DNA from: Salipaludibacillus aurantiacus
GTDB taxonomy: Bacteria > Bacillota > Bacilli > Bacillales > Salisediminibacteriaceae
Reading direction: 5' to 3'
Assembly: GCF_900111295.1 (NCBI RefSeq)
Contig: NZ_FOGT01000023.1
Span: 1-55,881 of the forward strand
DNA: 55,881 bases
In this document: positions 1-10,332 of the stretch, in pieces
Layout: every line of letters starts with the position of its first letter
Position numbering within the stretch: the stretch's first letter is position 1
Position numbers and translations under genes: made by a program
The notes under the pieces: model-generated
Seen by the model: the letters and a program-made list of their open reading frames with translations, nothing else
The model's database searches: none
Told to the model about the DNA's origin: nothing

Positions 1-97
1 GGGAACAAGTATTGGTCTCTCCTCTACAATAGGAGCTTTTTTTGTGTTTGTAAACTTAAAATTACAATATATTCCATTCGTGCAAGGCTACTGGGTC
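1..97. repeat. Left copy of a 97-bp terminal inverted repeat
   Basis: The first 97 bases are the exact reverse complement of 55785..55881. Identity stops at the central base of a GGGTC-A-GACCC palindrome of the dispersed REP-like family. Inside the repeat CTCCT and AGGAG flank a 7-base loop and are followed by a run of seven T, a terminator-like hairpin pointing into the window. This is what the end of a multicopy element, or of an assembly contig broken at one, would look like. No gene can be assigned. Confidence 0.9.
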
Positions 98-109
98 AGA
101 CCCCCCAGC
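91..109. repeat. REP-like palindrome copy 1 (half-truncated)
   Basis: CTGGGTCAGACCCCCCAG: the GACCCCCC half matches the dispersed TGGGGGGACAGACCCCCCA family, while the other half has only three G before GTC. It is followed by the family's usual ATTTCCAT-like flank. Confidence 0.7.
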
Positions 110-129
110 TATTTCCATATCCCCGCATT

Positions 130-169
130 AAAAAAACCCGGCGGGACGCCTTCTTGACGTACCGCCGGG
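130..169 (-). terminator. Rho-independent terminator of glnS
   Basis: On the minus strand CCCGGCGG (162..169) pairs with CCGCCGGG (137..144) and is followed by seven U (130..136). It lies 16 bases after the glnS stop codon. Confidence 0.85.
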
Positions 170-184
170 GCTCGGCCATTTCTC

Positions 185-1834
185 TTATAGCTTGAAGGAG
201 CTTTTTAATTCAACAATGCGGTTGAATACAAGTTTATAGGCAGTTGTTTCTTTAGGGTCCACGTTAAAGTAGCCGTGGCGGAAAAATTGGTATTTGTCGT
301 GCGCTTTTGCTTCTTCCATGTTCGGCTCAACGTACCCGTGAGCCACTTCCAGCGAATCAGGGTTCACGAAATCCAGGAAATCGTCTCCGCTTTTTTCATC
401 GTCGATCAGAGAGTTATAAAGCCGGAATTCAGCTTCTTTCGCATGCGTTGCTTCTACCCAGTGAAGGGTCCCTTTAACTTTACGGCCAGTAAAGCCAGTG
501 CCGCTCTTCGTCTCAGGATCATATGTGCAGTGAAGCTCCACTACGTTCCCTTCGTCGTCCTTTATCACTTCATTACACTTAATAAAATAAGCATGCTTAA
601 GGCGTACTTCGTTGCCCGGGAACAGGCGGAAATATTTTTTAGGGGGGTTCTCCATAAAGTCGCTCTGTTCAATATAGATTTCACGGGAAAAAGGAATTTT
701 CCGAGTGCCCATTTCCGGATTTTCAGGATTGATATCCGCATCGAGCCATTCCACTTCCCCTTCCGGATAGTTGGTAATGACGACTTTGAGCGGCCGGAGT
801 ACGGACATAGTGCGGGGAGAGGTCAGCTTTAAATCTTCCCGGACAAAGTGTTCAAGCATCCGGACATCGACTAAATTGTCAGCTTTAGAGACACCGATCT
901 CCCGGCAGAATGTTTTAATTGATTCCGGAGTAAATCCGCGGCGGCGCAGGCCTGAAATCGTCGGCATTCTAGGGTCATCCCACCCGTCTACATAATTCTC
1001 ATCTACGAGCTGCTTCAGCTTCCGCTTACTCATGACTGTATTCGTTAAATTTAAGCGGGCGAATTCAATTTGTTTTGGTTCAGCATCGATCTCACAATTT
1101 TCTACAACCCATTCATAAAGCGGACGCTGGTCCTCAAACTCAAGCGTGCAAATTGAATGGGTCACCCCTTCAATCGCATCTTCGAGCGGATGTGCAAAGG
1201 AGTACATAGGGTAAATACACCATTTCTCTCCTGTGTTGTGATGAGGAGTGTGGGAAATACGGTAGATGACAGGGTCTCTTAAATTAATATTCGGAGAGGC
1301 CATATCAATTTTCGCCCGAAGGACTTTTTCCCCGTTGGCAAATTCACCGTTTCTCATTTTTTCAAAAAGCTCAAGGTTTTCTTCTGCACTTCGGCTTCTT
1401 GATTTGCTTTCTTTACCAGGCTCTGTCAGTGTGCCCCGGTACTCGCGGATTTCTTCCTGAGAAAGGTCTTCGACATAAGCAAGTCCTTTTTTAATTAAAA
1501 TCACGGCCTGGTTATACATCTCATCAAAGTAGTTGGATGCATAACGAAGTCCTTCCCATTCATAACCGAGCCACTCAATATCTTCTTTAATAGCGTCTAC
1601 ATACTCCTGGTCTTCTTTCAAAGGGTTAGTGTCATCAAAACGAAGATTAGTTTCACCGTTAAACTCATCAGCCAGTTCAAAGTTCAAAACAATTGATTTA
1701 GCGTGGCCGATATGCAGATAGCCGTTAGGCTCCGGCGGGAACCGGGTCACGATATGGTCGTACGTCCCTTCCGCTAAATCTTCCTTAACAATATGTTTAA
1801 TAAAATTAGACGAATTGTTCGGGTTTTCACTCAT
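185..1834 (-). CDS. glnS: Glutamine-tRNA ligase (GlnRS)
   Basis: This gene encodes a 549-residue class I aminoacyl-tRNA synthetase that charges tRNA(Gln) directly with glutamine in the cytoplasm. The HIGH-type signature is in [15 protein letters not shown] (about residues 33-47) and the KMSKS-type loop is VMSKRKL (about residue 268). The length matches E. coli GlnS (about 550), so no extra YqeY-like domain is fused. AAAGGTGAC precedes the ATG at a good distance and a strong terminator follows. Most Bacilli lack GlnRS and make Gln-tRNA through GatCAB, so its presence is a noteworthy lineage trait, probably old horizontal transfer (inference). The assignment is very secure; the evolutionary comment is general knowledge. 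Confidence 0.96.
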   Translation of the reverse strand: MSENPNNSSNFIKHIVKEDLAEGTYDHIVTRFPPEPNGYLHIGHAKSIVLNFELADEFNGETNLRFDDTNPLKEDQEYVDAIKEDIEWLGYEWEGLRYASNYFDEMYNQAVILIKKGLAYVEDLSQEEIREYRGTLTEPGKESKSRSRSAEENLELFEKMRNGEFANGEKVLRAKIDMASPNINLRDPVIYRISHTPHHNTGEKWCIYPMYSFAHPLEDAIEGVTHSICTLEFEDQRPLYEWVVENCEIDAEPKQIEFARLNLTNTVMSKRKLKQLVDENYVDGWDDPRMPTISGLRRRGFTPESIKTFCREIGVSKADNLVDVRMLEHFVREDLKLTSPRTMSVLRPLKVVITNYPEGEVEWLDADINPENPEMGTRKIPFSREIYIEQSDFMENPPKKYFRLFPGNEVRLKHAYFIKCNEVIKDDEGNVVELHCTYDPETKSGTGFTGRKVKGTLHWVEATHAKEAEFRLYNSLIDDEKSGDDFLDFVNPDSLEVAHGYVEPNMEEAKAHDKYQFFRHGYFNVDPKETTAYKLVFNRIVELKSSFKL

Positions 1835-2370
1835 ATATAAGTCACCTTTCTGCCTGCAAATTTCTACTAATATTCGTTATATCATAAATAGGTACGGATA
1901 TCTATCCATGCCGCCAGTTTTAAGAATATAAATGATAATTTATTTCCGGCCGGATTCCACTTAAAGAAACGGGTTCGCCAGATAATTTAGTCACCTGATC
2001 ATTCTCCCCCCCTCCTCAAATAATTCCAAAAACCCAACAAACAACTAAATCCTGCATTAAAACCGTGACTTTTGTACTTATATTAAAGATGTAATATTTT
2101 AATACTAAAAAATATTGATTACTTTTGAACTACATGGTAAATTTTATTATGTTCAGTGTGTAACATATTGGCAAACCGGCTGAAAAGCAGGGACCCAAAG
2201 CTTCAGGTCTAATGCTTATAAAGCTAAAATTGCAAGCTGAAAAAGCAAACAAGTCACTCAGCTTTTCCAAGTTGTTTTTACAGCATTTCCAGTTTTACCG
2301 GCAGAAATGCTTTTATTTTTCAGAGGACTGGCATACCAGAGCCTCACATTAAGAAAGTAGGGAGATTCAT
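1835..2370. other. Intergenic region between divergent glnS and decarboxylase
   Basis: 536 bases, AT-rich in 2040-2160. It must hold the promoters of both flanking genes. I see no tRNA, T-box or terminator and no convincing short gene. Confidence 0.5.
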
Positions 2371-4029
2371 ATGAAAACGATAGAAGATGTACAAAAGCTT
2401 TTTCCGAGTGAAGATGGAAACGCCGGGGACCGGCACGCATTCGTTCAGATGCTTGCCGCTCTTGTAGAAAATATGGACAGCTTAAAGTCCCCCGATCAGG
2501 CGACCCTAAAAGGAGACAATTCCAGGCCCGGTAACTTTTACAGGAACCTGACCGGGACGTCTGTCGTTCCTCAAAAACCCGGCAGCGTCAATGACCTCAT
2601 TGGCAGTTTAACGAAACTGATGGAAGGCCACCCTTATCATTCCCGTTATTTTCTTACTAATGTACTGCCCATGGCCAGCATTCCCGGCATTATCGGACAA
2701 TTCACCGCTTCTCTTCTCAACGGAAACAATTTGTGGGACGTTTACGGACCTGCAGGGGCGGAAGCTGAAACAAAAGTGATAGCAATGATGTCCCGTATTG
2801 CCGGTTATGATCCCCTCTCGAGCTGGGGATATACGACATGGGGAGGCCAGGGGGCCGTATTTACAGGGCTTAGACTCGCCATTGCCAAACATTCGCCCAA
2901 AGCAATCGAAGAAGGCGTGCCAGGAAACCTTTATGTTTTTTCTTCAGAGCAGGCTCATTACAGTCTGTTAAAGTCCGCTGAAGCAACAGGCATAGGCAGG
3001 AACCGGGTCATTAAAATAAAGACAAAACATGATCATTCAATGGACGAAGCGGATCTGGAAACAAAGATGGAAGAAGTCATTGCTAACGGCGGTATTCCCG
3101 TTTATATCGTCGCTACTACAGGGACGACTGATAATTTTGGCATAGACAATATCGAAACAATTAAATCAGCTGCAGACAAGGTGATGCAACGCTTCTCTCT
3201 TCCCTCCCCGCATATTCATGCGGACTCAGCCCTTGGCGGCTTTTACGCTTTCTTTAACGACTATGATTTCTCAGAAAACCCGCTGAATGTCGAAAATGAT
3301 ACTGCAGACGGCCTCCAGCAAATAGCCTCCCGGATGAAGCATCTGCATTTAGCCGACAGCCTGTGCTTCGATTTTCAAAAGCTCGGACAGACTCCCTATG
3401 TAACCAGTCTGTTTCTCGTCAAAAATAAACAGGATCTGTCCCTGATAGATTTGGATGCGGCAGAATCTCCTTACGTAGGCGACCGGGGATACGGGGACTA
3501 CCATACGAGTTACACGCTTGAATGCTCACGGATGGCGAGTTCCATCTCCATTTTAGCCGCCCTGGAATTATTCGGTAAAGAAGGATACCAAGTGCTTCTC
3601 GCTAACTATGTGAAAGTTAATTTAAGGTTCCGAAAGGCTTTAACAGACTCCTTCCCGGCCATATCTGTCACTAATCCCAATAACCCCGGTCCTGTCACCG
3701 CTTTTCGCCTGTACAGTCCGGAGCACAACTGGGAAAAGGAGCTGGCCGGGTGTATGACAAAAGAAGAAATTACGGCGACTAACCTGCGGAATGAAGCCCT
3801 ATTCGAGTATTTCGGCCTGCACCGGTCACACATCTTCCTCGGGGACACTAAAAAATTCGATTTAGTTCCTTGCAGAGACAGCGTTGATCTGATACCTGTC
3901 TATGTGACCAAACTGTTTACCATTTCGCCTTACACTAAAACAGAACATATTCCTGCAATTATTGATTTTATCGCTCAGGCTGCAGAGGCAACCATTAATA
4001 AAAAATTCGAGGTGACCGTCCCATGTTAA
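2371..4029 (+). CDS. PLP-dependent group II amino acid decarboxylase family protein
   Basis: 552 residues, fold type I PLP enzyme of the glutamate/aspartate/tyrosine decarboxylase group, the size of the PanP-like subfamily (about 550). Visible features are the cofactor-stacking His in SEQAHYSL (H196), the Asp in HADSALGG (D285) that contacts the pyridine nitrogen, and the Schiff-base Lys in [10 protein letters not shown] (K337). Relatives usually have His just before the Lys; here it is Gln, so substrate or reaction may differ. GGGAGA lies a good distance before the ATG. The last seven bases overlap the start of the chemotaxis receptor gene, so the two are translationally coupled. The substrate cannot be read from sequence; aspartate to beta-alanine is one possibility. 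Decarboxylase family is secure. Confidence 0.85.
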   Translation: MKTIEDVQKLFPSEDGNAGDRHAFVQMLAALVENMDSLKSPDQATLKGDNSRPGNFYRNLTGTSVVPQKPGSVNDLIGSLTKLMEGHPYHSRYFLTNVLPMASIPGIIGQFTASLLNGNNLWDVYGPAGAEAETKVIAMMSRIAGYDPLSSWGYTTWGGQGAVFTGLRLAIAKHSPKAIEEGVPGNLYVFSSEQAHYSLLKSAEATGIGRNRVIKIKTKHDHSMDEADLETKMEEVIANGGIPVYIVATTGTTDNFGIDNIETIKSAADKVMQRFSLPSPHIHADSALGGFYAFFNDYDFSENPLNVENDTADGLQQIASRMKHLHLADSLCFDFQKLGQTPYVTSLFLVKNKQDLSLIDLDAAESPYVGDRGYGDYHTSYTLECSRMASSISILAALELFGKEGYQVLLANYVKVNLRFRKALTDSFPAISVTNPNNPGPVTAFRLYSPEHNWEKELAGCMTKEEITATNLRNEALFEYFGLHRSHIFLGDTKKFDLVPCRDSVDLIPVYVTKLFTISPYTKTEHIPAIIDFIAQAAEATINKKFEVTVPC

Positions 4030-5708
4030 AACGCACGCCATCACTGTTTAAAAAAATTCTTTTGGGTATTATGCTGCCCATGCTGACTTTTGCCCTGCTA
4101 TTCAGTGGGATCATTTACTTTTTTTCCGGTTATTTGATTGATGAATACGTCATTCCCAGTTTTGAAGAAACACTGTCAGCCCATATGGACATGTTTACTG
4201 ATGACGTTGACAGTGATTTGATTGCGGCCGCACACAGCGGAGATACCGCTGCGTTAACAGAGCTGCAGGCCCAGTTAAACGCCTATAAAGATTATACAGG
4301 GGTGGAGAACGCCTACATCCTGGGCCAGGAAGGCTCTGACGAATATATTATCTCTTTAAGTGATTACGAGGAAACGATGGAAAGTTATCCTTTTTCGCCC
4401 GAAATGCATGCAGCGATGGAAGGTACACCTTCCATGAGTGAGATTTATGAAGACGAGTTCGGCACATTTAAATCCTTTTTTATGCCAGTCAGCGGAACAG
4501 ATGCGATTTATGGGATCGATGAAGACGCCTCTTTCATAAACCAGGCTTATACCATTATTCTGATTATATCTTTGCTGCTTGGTGCAGGTATGATTGCGGC
4601 ATCAATGATCATTTCGTTATTTATTACACGAAAAATCAGTAAGCCAGTATCAGCTATGACAGTTCACGCTGAAAAAGTGGCTAAAGGTGATTTAAGTGTA
4701 GAAGATATTAAAACAGAATCTAAAGACGAACTTGGCCAGCTTGCCCACCACTTTAATCAGATGGTAGCTGACCTTCGTGAAATGATTCAGCAAGTCGACG
4801 ATCAGGCCACCCAGGTCGCTTCCACCTCCGAAGAACTGTCAGCCAGCTCGGAAGAAACGAGCGTCTCTGTCAATCAGGTGACCGAAACTATTCAGATGAT
4901 TGCTTCTTCATCCAATGACCAGCAAAGCCGGATGGAAGCTTTAAATGAAACGTCTCAGGCATTATCGGAAGAAATGAACGCGGTCACTTCAGAAGCGGTT
5001 TCCACAGCGGATATTAGCGAAAAAACTTCCCGGGCAGCGAAAGAAGGCGTGTCATCCATTGAAAAAGCGCTTAGCCAGATGACCCAGATAAATGATCATG
5101 TGAGCGAGTCGGCAGATGTCGTTACAAAGCTTCAGGAAGATTCACGGGCAATTGGGGAAATTGTTACTATCATTACGAGTATTGCCGACCAGACAAACCT
5201 GCTTGCTCTTAATGCATCCATTGAAGCGGCACGGGCAGGAGAAAATGGGAAAGGCTTCGCCGTTGTTGCTGACGAAGTCAGGAAACTTGCCGAAGAATCG
5301 GGCGATGCAGCCAACCAGATTAAACAGAAAATTGAACAAGTCCAGGAGCAGGCGGTCACTTCAGTGGAAGTTATGACGAAAGGTTATCAAGCTGTTAAGG
5401 AAGGATCATCAGCCGTTAATGAAGCCAGCCACTCATTTGCTCTGATTGAGCAGTCGGCTGAAGAATCATCGGTGAAAGTTCACGGCATTCAGGAGGCAAT
5501 TAAGCGAATGGACGCGGCCCTCTCTGAGAATGTTGAGACCATTGCCGAATTGGCCGGATTAGCCAACAATGTGTCCGGTAATATTCAGAGCGTCTCAGCT
5601 ACAAGTGAAGAACAGACAGCCATAATGCAGGAAATTGCCAGTGCTTCTGACTCCTTGTCAAAAATGGCTGAGCACCTTCAGAAATCCATTCAGCGTTTTG
5701 AGATGTAA
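4023..5708 (+). CDS. Methyl-accepting chemotaxis protein
   Basis: 561-residue transmembrane chemoreceptor. Order: TM1 (about residues 11-35), a short extracellular sensor of about 140 residues (compatible with a single-CACHE type), TM2 (about 174-200), HAMP (about 200-253), then a long coiled-coil signalling domain whose hairpin tip contains [16 protein letters not shown] and [18 protein letters not shown], the CheA/CheW-binding region. It presumably signals to a chemotaxis array at the membrane. Its ATG lies inside the end of the decarboxylase gene (ATGTTAA junction). The coupling suggests the receptor senses a substrate, product or condition relevant to that enzyme (inference). The ligand is unknown. 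Confidence 0.93.
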   Translation: MLKRTPSLFKKILLGIMLPMLTFALLFSGIIYFFSGYLIDEYVIPSFEETLSAHMDMFTDDVDSDLIAAAHSGDTAALTELQAQLNAYKDYTGVENAYILGQEGSDEYIISLSDYEETMESYPFSPEMHAAMEGTPSMSEIYEDEFGTFKSFFMPVSGTDAIYGIDEDASFINQAYTIILIISLLLGAGMIAASMIISLFITRKISKPVSAMTVHAEKVAKGDLSVEDIKTESKDELGQLAHHFNQMVADLREMIQQVDDQATQVASTSEELSASSEETSVSVNQVTETIQMIASSSNDQQSRMEALNETSQALSEEMNAVTSEAVSTADISEKTSRAAKEGVSSIEKALSQMTQINDHVSESADVVTKLQEDSRAIGEIVTIITSIADQTNLLALNASIEAARAGENGKGFAVVADEVRKLAEESGDAANQIKQKIEQVQEQAVTSVEVMTKGYQAVKEGSSAVNEASHSFALIEQSAEESSVKVHGIQEAIKRMDAALSENVETIAELAGLANNVSGNIQSVSATSEEQTAIMQEIASASDSLSKMAEHLQKSIQRFEM

Positions 5709-5736
5709 AAGGTCCGCCGGCTGGGAGATAAAAAAT

Positions 5737-5768
5737 AAAGGAATGGCCCTCGTGTGGGTCATTCCTTT
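5737..5768 (+). terminator. Hairpin terminator after the chemoreceptor gene
   Basis: AAAGGAATGGCCC pairs with GGGTCATTCCTTT across a 6-base loop, with one G-U type mismatch, then TTTA. The A-rich 5' flank makes it plausible in both directions, serving the convergent methyltransferase gene as well. Confidence 0.7.
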
Positions 5769-5864
5769 TAAACCTTAACTAACTCAGCTGTTCTCCCGGT
5801 TTACTTTCATCTATGGCTCTTCGACAAGCCTCTGGGAGCCCTTGCCTTCGTTCACCTAAAGATA

Positions 5865-7058
5865 TTATTTTTTAACTCTTTCAATAAACAGCACTTTTAA
5901 ATAATTTCCTTCAGGATAAGCAGGGTGTACCCGGTAATCTTCCGGAAGCGAAAACGTACCGGTTATTTTATACTTCTCACCCATTTCCTTGAACGCTTTG
6001 TCGACGAAGCTCCTGAACTTCTTAGGGCTGACTCCTGCGTGGTTTGTAGACGCCACAATGACCCCGTTTTCTTCTGTGATTGCAATGGCTTCCTGCAGAA
6101 GATTGACATAGTCTTTTGCAGCACTGAAAGTGAATTTTTTCGACCTGGCGAAGCTGGGTGGATCCAGAATAACCATTCCGAACCGGTCCCCTCTCCTTTC
6201 AGCCCTTTTAAAATATTTAAACACATCTTCCACTATAATGTCATGAGCTTCGTAATCAAGGCCGTTCAGGCTGAACTGTTCGATTGTTTTAGGCAGACTC
6301 CGGTTAGCCAGGTCCACACTCGTTGTTTTTTGAGCTCCTCCCAGAGAAGCAAAAACAGAAAAAGCGCCCGTATAAGAGAAAGTATTAAGCACCGTCCGCC
6401 CTTCAGCGTATCGGTCCTGTATCGCTTTCCGGACGTCGCGCTGATCCATGAACACACCGACCATTGCTCCTTCATTCAGATAAACCGCTACATTGACGCC
6501 GTTCTCCTGAACGACCAGTGGAAATTCTCCCCGTTCCCCGGTGACAAAATCATCGTCTTCTACATATTTGCCATCAGTCGCGAATCGTTTTTTCTCATAA
6601 ATTCCCCTGCAATCGGTGTGTTTCAGTAAGGCATCGACGACTTCGGATTTAAAGCGGTAAATGCCTTCGCTGTACCAGTTGATCAGGTAATAGCCGTCAA
6701 AATAATCGATGGTCAAACCGCCAATCCCGTCTCCTTCACCGTTAAACAGCCGGAAGGCCGTAGTGTGCGGGTCTTCAAAAAAGGAACGGCGCTGCCCGGC
6801 AGCTTTAATGATTTTCCTGTCGAACAGCTGCTGGCCAATCGTGTCGTTCTGACTGTTTGTAAGAATCCAGCCGACACCTTTATTTTGGCGGCCGTAATAC
6901 CCTTTACCTATATACGTGCCTTTTTCATCCACCACATTCAGGCACTGGCCTTCTTCGGTCAGCACCTGAGGGTTGGCGATCGCTTCCTTCATCAGTAACG
7001 GATAGCCTGATTGATATTTGTTTGAAAATCCCATTTTTATTTTTACAGTCGTTTCCAT
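5865..7058 (-). CDS. Class I SAM-dependent 23S rRNA methyltransferase, RlmI/YwbD type
   Basis: 397 residues if started at the ATG ending at 7058. An earlier ATG (7073) is in frame, but the GGAGG Shine-Dalgarno lies within its first codons and is correctly spaced for the 7058 start, so METTVKIK is the likely N-terminus. The protein has an N-terminal PUA-like RNA-binding region (about 1-80), then a Rossmann methyltransferase domain with VLNTFSYTGAFSVFAS (SAM motif I) and the catalytic-region motif VILDPPSFARSKK. Family members methylate C5 of a cytosine in 23S rRNA. The exact target base here is inferred, not visible. Confidence 0.88.
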   Translation of the reverse strand: METTVKIKMGFSNKYQSGYPLLMKEAIANPQVLTEEGQCLNVVDEKGTYIGKGYYGRQNKGVGWILTNSQNDTIGQQLFDRKIIKAAGQRRSFFEDPHTTAFRLFNGEGDGIGGLTIDYFDGYYLINWYSEGIYRFKSEVVDALLKHTDCRGIYEKKRFATDGKYVEDDDFVTGERGEFPLVVQENGVNVAVYLNEGAMVGVFMDQRDVRKAIQDRYAEGRTVLNTFSYTGAFSVFASLGGAQKTTSVDLANRSLPKTIEQFSLNGLDYEAHDIIVEDVFKYFKRAERRGDRFGMVILDPPSFARSKKFTFSAAKDYVNLLQEAIAITEENGVIVASTNHAGVSPKKFRSFVDKAFKEMGEKYKITGTFSLPEDYRVHPAYPEGNYLKVLFIERVKK

Positions 7059-7126
7059 CGTTCGAGCCTCCATTCATTCACGTCTATCATACAGAATTTT
7101 TACCGTAAATGGAATCGCGGAGCGGC

Positions 7127-7951
7127 TCAGCTGGTAATCCTCTCAGGGTGAGTATACACATTAAAGCGGCCATTTCGGATAAACCCGGCCGTCGTTATAC
7201 CCAGGTCATCTGCCAATTCAATCGCGAGAGTGGTAGGTGCCGATTTTGATAAGACGATTCCCACGCCGATTTTGGACACTTTCAGTAAGACTTCGGATGA
7301 CAGTCTGCCGCTGAAAACGATTAGTTTATTTTTCAGCGAAAGGCGATGCTTTAAACAATGCCCGTATATCTTATCTAGTCCGTTATGGCGGCCGATATCT
7401 GAACGGGTGAGCACCAGCTCTTCAGGTAAACAGAGGGCGACGTTGTGCAGCCCGCCTGTCTGCTGGAAATCCGTTGAGGCCGCCTGCATAGTTTCCATCA
7501 GATTAAAACATTGGGAAGCTGTTACGGTTGTACGGCTGACCACCGTCTTAGCTGTCTTCACATCATTCTGGAAATAGAACTGCCTGCTTTTGCCGCAGCA
7601 GGAGCCAATATACCTTTTGGATACAGCTTTCTCATTCAGCTGGTTCGTATGATAAAGCTGAACGTACACAAACCCCTTTTCCTCAATGACTGACAAGGAT
7701 TTAATATCGTCCATCGTTCTGATCATACCTTCCGAGGCTAAAAAACCGACAGCCAGTTCTTCTACGTAAGAAGGCGTACAGAGAAGGGTCGCGAACTCTT
7801 CCCCATTGACTAGTATGGTCAGCGGAGATTCTGCGGCGATTACGTCCTCTTTTTCAGAGAACTGATTTTTCTCGTAGGAAATAATCGGCCGTTTTTTCAT
7901 AATATTATGTGCTTCTTTGTTGTATTTGGACAATTCTTCGCGGCGTATCAT
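7127..7951 (-). CDS. fdhD: Formate dehydrogenase accessory sulfurtransferase FdhD
   Basis: 274 residues. FdhD carries persulfide sulfur from a cysteine desulfurase to the molybdenum cofactor of formate dehydrogenase-type enzymes. Seen: the sulfur-carrying motif GSCCGKSRQF, the CTPSYVEELAVGFLASEG motif and SDIGRHNGLDKIYG near the cofactor-binding part. The ATG sits one base after the TAA of the molybdoenzyme gene (TAATATG), so the two are one operon, and FdhD is expected to activate that enzyme. The first about 18 residues are extra compared with a possible internal start at MKKRPIIS; the junction spacing favours the longer form. Confidence 0.93.
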   Translation of the reverse strand: MIRREELSKYNKEAHNIMKKRPIISYEKNQFSEKEDVIAAESPLTILVNGEEFATLLCTPSYVEELAVGFLASEGMIRTMDDIKSLSVIEEKGFVYVQLYHTNQLNEKAVSKRYIGSCCGKSRQFYFQNDVKTAKTVVSRTTVTASQCFNLMETMQAASTDFQQTGGLHNVALCLPEELVLTRSDIGRHNGLDKIYGHCLKHRLSLKNKLIVFSGRLSSEVLLKVSKIGVGIVLSKSAPTTLAIELADDLGITTAGFIRNGRFNVYTHPERITS

Positions 7952-7952
7952 A

Positions 7953-10307
7953 TTATCCTATCTCCGTTTCCAATTCCTCGATGCGCTTCTCGACATATTT
8001 AGTATCTTTATGGGCATGGTACGTTTCTGCTTTTTCAACAACGACAGCCGTGTTGTACTCCGGGATACCGGCGTACTTCTCATAAACACCTTTAGGAATC
8101 AGGACGTTGCCTTCAGGCCAGTAAACCTGTATGTTTCCTCTTCGTGTATTCGCAAACCGGACCCTTCCGTGAAAGGTGCCGAACTGGTTATAAACCACCA
8201 CAGCTTCTCCTTCTTTTAATGAAAGCTGATTCGCATCCTCTTTATGAAGGAGGACATCGTAGCGGTCTGCAGAATTATTCGGATCCGTCGCTGAGTATAC
8301 CATCGAATTAAACTGCTTTCCTCGCCTCGTAGTTACATAAAAATGTCCTTCAGGTTTACGAAGTTCCGGCAGTTCGATGGGAAGTAAATTTCCTTTCCCG
8401 TCAGGTGTCGGGCACTCCCCATCTTCGCAAAGCCAGGCGCCGCCCCACTGGAATACATCTCCTTTTTCCTTCAAGTGCTGAATACCGTCATAAACTGAAT
8501 GCGCTTCAGCAATTTCATTTCTTATAGTCTGGGCGTCAGGAAAATCTATGAGATGTGCCTGCTCCGGTTTCACCCTTTTAGCCACCTCTGTGTAAATTTC
8601 CCATTCCGGGCGCGCCTCTTCCATTCTCGGCCCTTTAATCTCTGGTGAAAAATAGACCATCCGTTCAGTCGAGGTAGATGTGCCACCACCAGGCTGTTCA
8701 TAGCGGGTCATTGCCGGGAGCACGATTACTTCTTCTTTAGCGTCTACAAGAGTGGAAGTATTCAGGATGATATCCTGGTGAACCCTTAAATCAACACTTT
8801 CAAGGCACTTTTTAACGAAATCCGGGTCGGGCATCGTTTCAAGGAAGTTGCCTCCTGATGTGTAGAACGCCCGGAGCTTTCTGGGATGATTTTCAGGGAG
8901 GACGGCGTTTTCCAGTGAGACACCGACAATATCACCCTGCCAGTCTGGAATTTTAAAGCCCCAGGTCTTTTCAATCCTTTTCCTCGTTTTAGATGAGTCA
9001 AAATCTCCCCCTGGAAGGGAAAACGGGTCGGCTCCCATTTCACCTGACCCCTGGACGCCGGAGTGTCCGCGTATTGGCATAACCCCGCACTTTTCCCGGC
9101 CGATGAAGCCTTTAAGCATCGCAAGATTCGCTACCTGGGATATATTATCGGTTCCGAACCGGTGCTGGGTCAGTCCCATCGACCACACAAACACGCCGCT
9201 TTCTGATCCGGCAAGCAGTTCTGCAAACTCTCTCATTCTACTTTTGGTCAGTCCGGAGGACGTCTCAAGTGTCAGCCAGTCTTGCGCTTCTACGTGCTTT
9301 TTCAATTCAGAAAAACCATGAGTGTGCTCATTAATAAAATTCCGGTTAATCGCTGACCCCGGATGTTCCTTTTCCATTTCAAACCAGTGTTTCATGACGC
9401 CGTTCATAAACGCAATATCACCGCCAATATTTACCTGATATACATCGTCAGCAAGCTTCGTGCCGAACAGCGCGCTGTCAGGAACAGACGGGATCCAGTA
9501 GTTAGCCATCGAAGGCTCCCAATATGGGTTTATGACGATGATCTTTGTGCCTTTCCGCTTTGCCGCATACATATACTTTGTAGAAACAGGCTGATTGTTT
9601 GAGGCGACGGATCCCCAGAATACCAGTACATCCGTGCCAAGCCAGTCCTGATAGTTGCAGCTCGACGCCCCTATTCCCAGCGAACGCTTTAAAGCCGTCT
9701 TACTCGGCGAATGGCAAATTCGCGACGCATTATCTATATGGTTCGTACCAAGAAACCGTGCGACTTTTCCTGCGGCATAATACGATTCATTGGTAATACC
9801 TCTAGCAGTTAAAAAGAATGCCAGCTGTTTAGGGTCCACAGTCTTCAATTTTCCTGCAATTCTGTCGAGTGCCTCATCCCAGGAAATACGGGAAAACTTT
9901 GATTCCCCGGGTTTTCTGGAAAGAGGGTACGGAATCCGGCCCAGCTGCCTCAATTCTGAACTCGACCTTTTCCTGAGCTCAGAAATATCCTGATGCAATA
10001 TGCTTTTATCGATGGCAGGCATCGTATTCAATCTGAGGACATTCAGCCTTGTCGTACATATATGCGGACCGGCAAGCGTCTGATCTTTCAGGCCAGCCAC
10101 TCCGAGCGCGCACCCGTCACACACTCCCTGTGTCAAAATACGCGTGGCATACGGCAAATTATCTTTATTCTCCCAGACGACTTTCGCCGTATCCCGGATA
10201 TGTTTCGGCTTTACTTTCCCCAGTCCGAATGGAACCATACTCACCCAGTGTTTCGGATCCGGCATTTTAGGAAGTTTCACCGGTCCCTGGTGCTTTGTCT
10301 TACCCAT
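7953..10307 (-). CDS. FdhF/YdeP family molybdopterin oxidoreductase
   Basis: 784 residues when started at MGKTKHQG (ATG ending 10307), which has AAGGGTGAG upstream; the open frame runs 43 codons further 5' but without a ribosome site. It is a bis-MGD-type molybdoenzyme catalytic subunit related to E. coli YdeP and formate dehydrogenase alpha. CDGCALG near residue 66 marks the N-terminal region; RICHSPSKTAL carries a Cys where selenocysteine formate dehydrogenases carry Sec, so the presumed Mo ligand is Cys. A C-terminal molydop-binding domain follows (about 670-784). There is no twin-arginine signal, so it is cytoplasmic. fdhD follows immediately. No electron-transfer partner lies nearby. The substrate is unproven; formate-related oxidation or acid/oxidative stress roles are both possible. 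Confidence 0.88.
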   Translation of the reverse strand: MGKTKHQGPVKLPKMPDPKHWVSMVPFGLGKVKPKHIRDTAKVVWENKDNLPYATRILTQGVCDGCALGVAGLKDQTLAGPHICTTRLNVLRLNTMPAIDKSILHQDISELRKRSSSELRQLGRIPYPLSRKPGESKFSRISWDEALDRIAGKLKTVDPKQLAFFLTARGITNESYYAAGKVARFLGTNHIDNASRICHSPSKTALKRSLGIGASSCNYQDWLGTDVLVFWGSVASNNQPVSTKYMYAAKRKGTKIIVINPYWEPSMANYWIPSVPDSALFGTKLADDVYQVNIGGDIAFMNGVMKHWFEMEKEHPGSAINRNFINEHTHGFSELKKHVEAQDWLTLETSSGLTKSRMREFAELLAGSESGVFVWSMGLTQHRFGTDNISQVANLAMLKGFIGREKCGVMPIRGHSGVQGSGEMGADPFSLPGGDFDSSKTRKRIEKTWGFKIPDWQGDIVGVSLENAVLPENHPRKLRAFYTSGGNFLETMPDPDFVKKCLESVDLRVHQDIILNTSTLVDAKEEVIVLPAMTRYEQPGGGTSTSTERMVYFSPEIKGPRMEEARPEWEIYTEVAKRVKPEQAHLIDFPDAQTIRNEIAEAHSVYDGIQHLKEKGDVFQWGGAWLCEDGECPTPDGKGNLLPIELPELRKPEGHFYVTTRRGKQFNSMVYSATDPNNSADRYDVLLHKEDANQLSLKEGEAVVVYNQFGTFHGRVRFANTRRGNIQVYWPEGNVLIPKGVYEKYAGIPEYNTAVVVEKAETYHAHKDTKYVEKRIEELETEIG

Positions 10308-10332
10308 CACGCTCACCCTTTCTCTGTATCTA

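Noticed and set aside
275-832. 185-codon open frame antisense to glnS
   Set aside because: It lies wholly inside a secure gene on the other strand, has no ribosome site, and its translation has no domain-like features.
5925-6629. 234-codon open frame antisense to the rRNA methyltransferase gene
   Set aside because: Fully covered by a recognisable gene on the opposite strand; Cys/Phe-rich shadow composition and no Shine-Dalgarno.
7953-10307. Selenocysteine codon in the formate dehydrogenase-like enzyme
   Set aside because: The equivalent position (RICHSP) is encoded by a Cys codon; there is no in-frame TGA.
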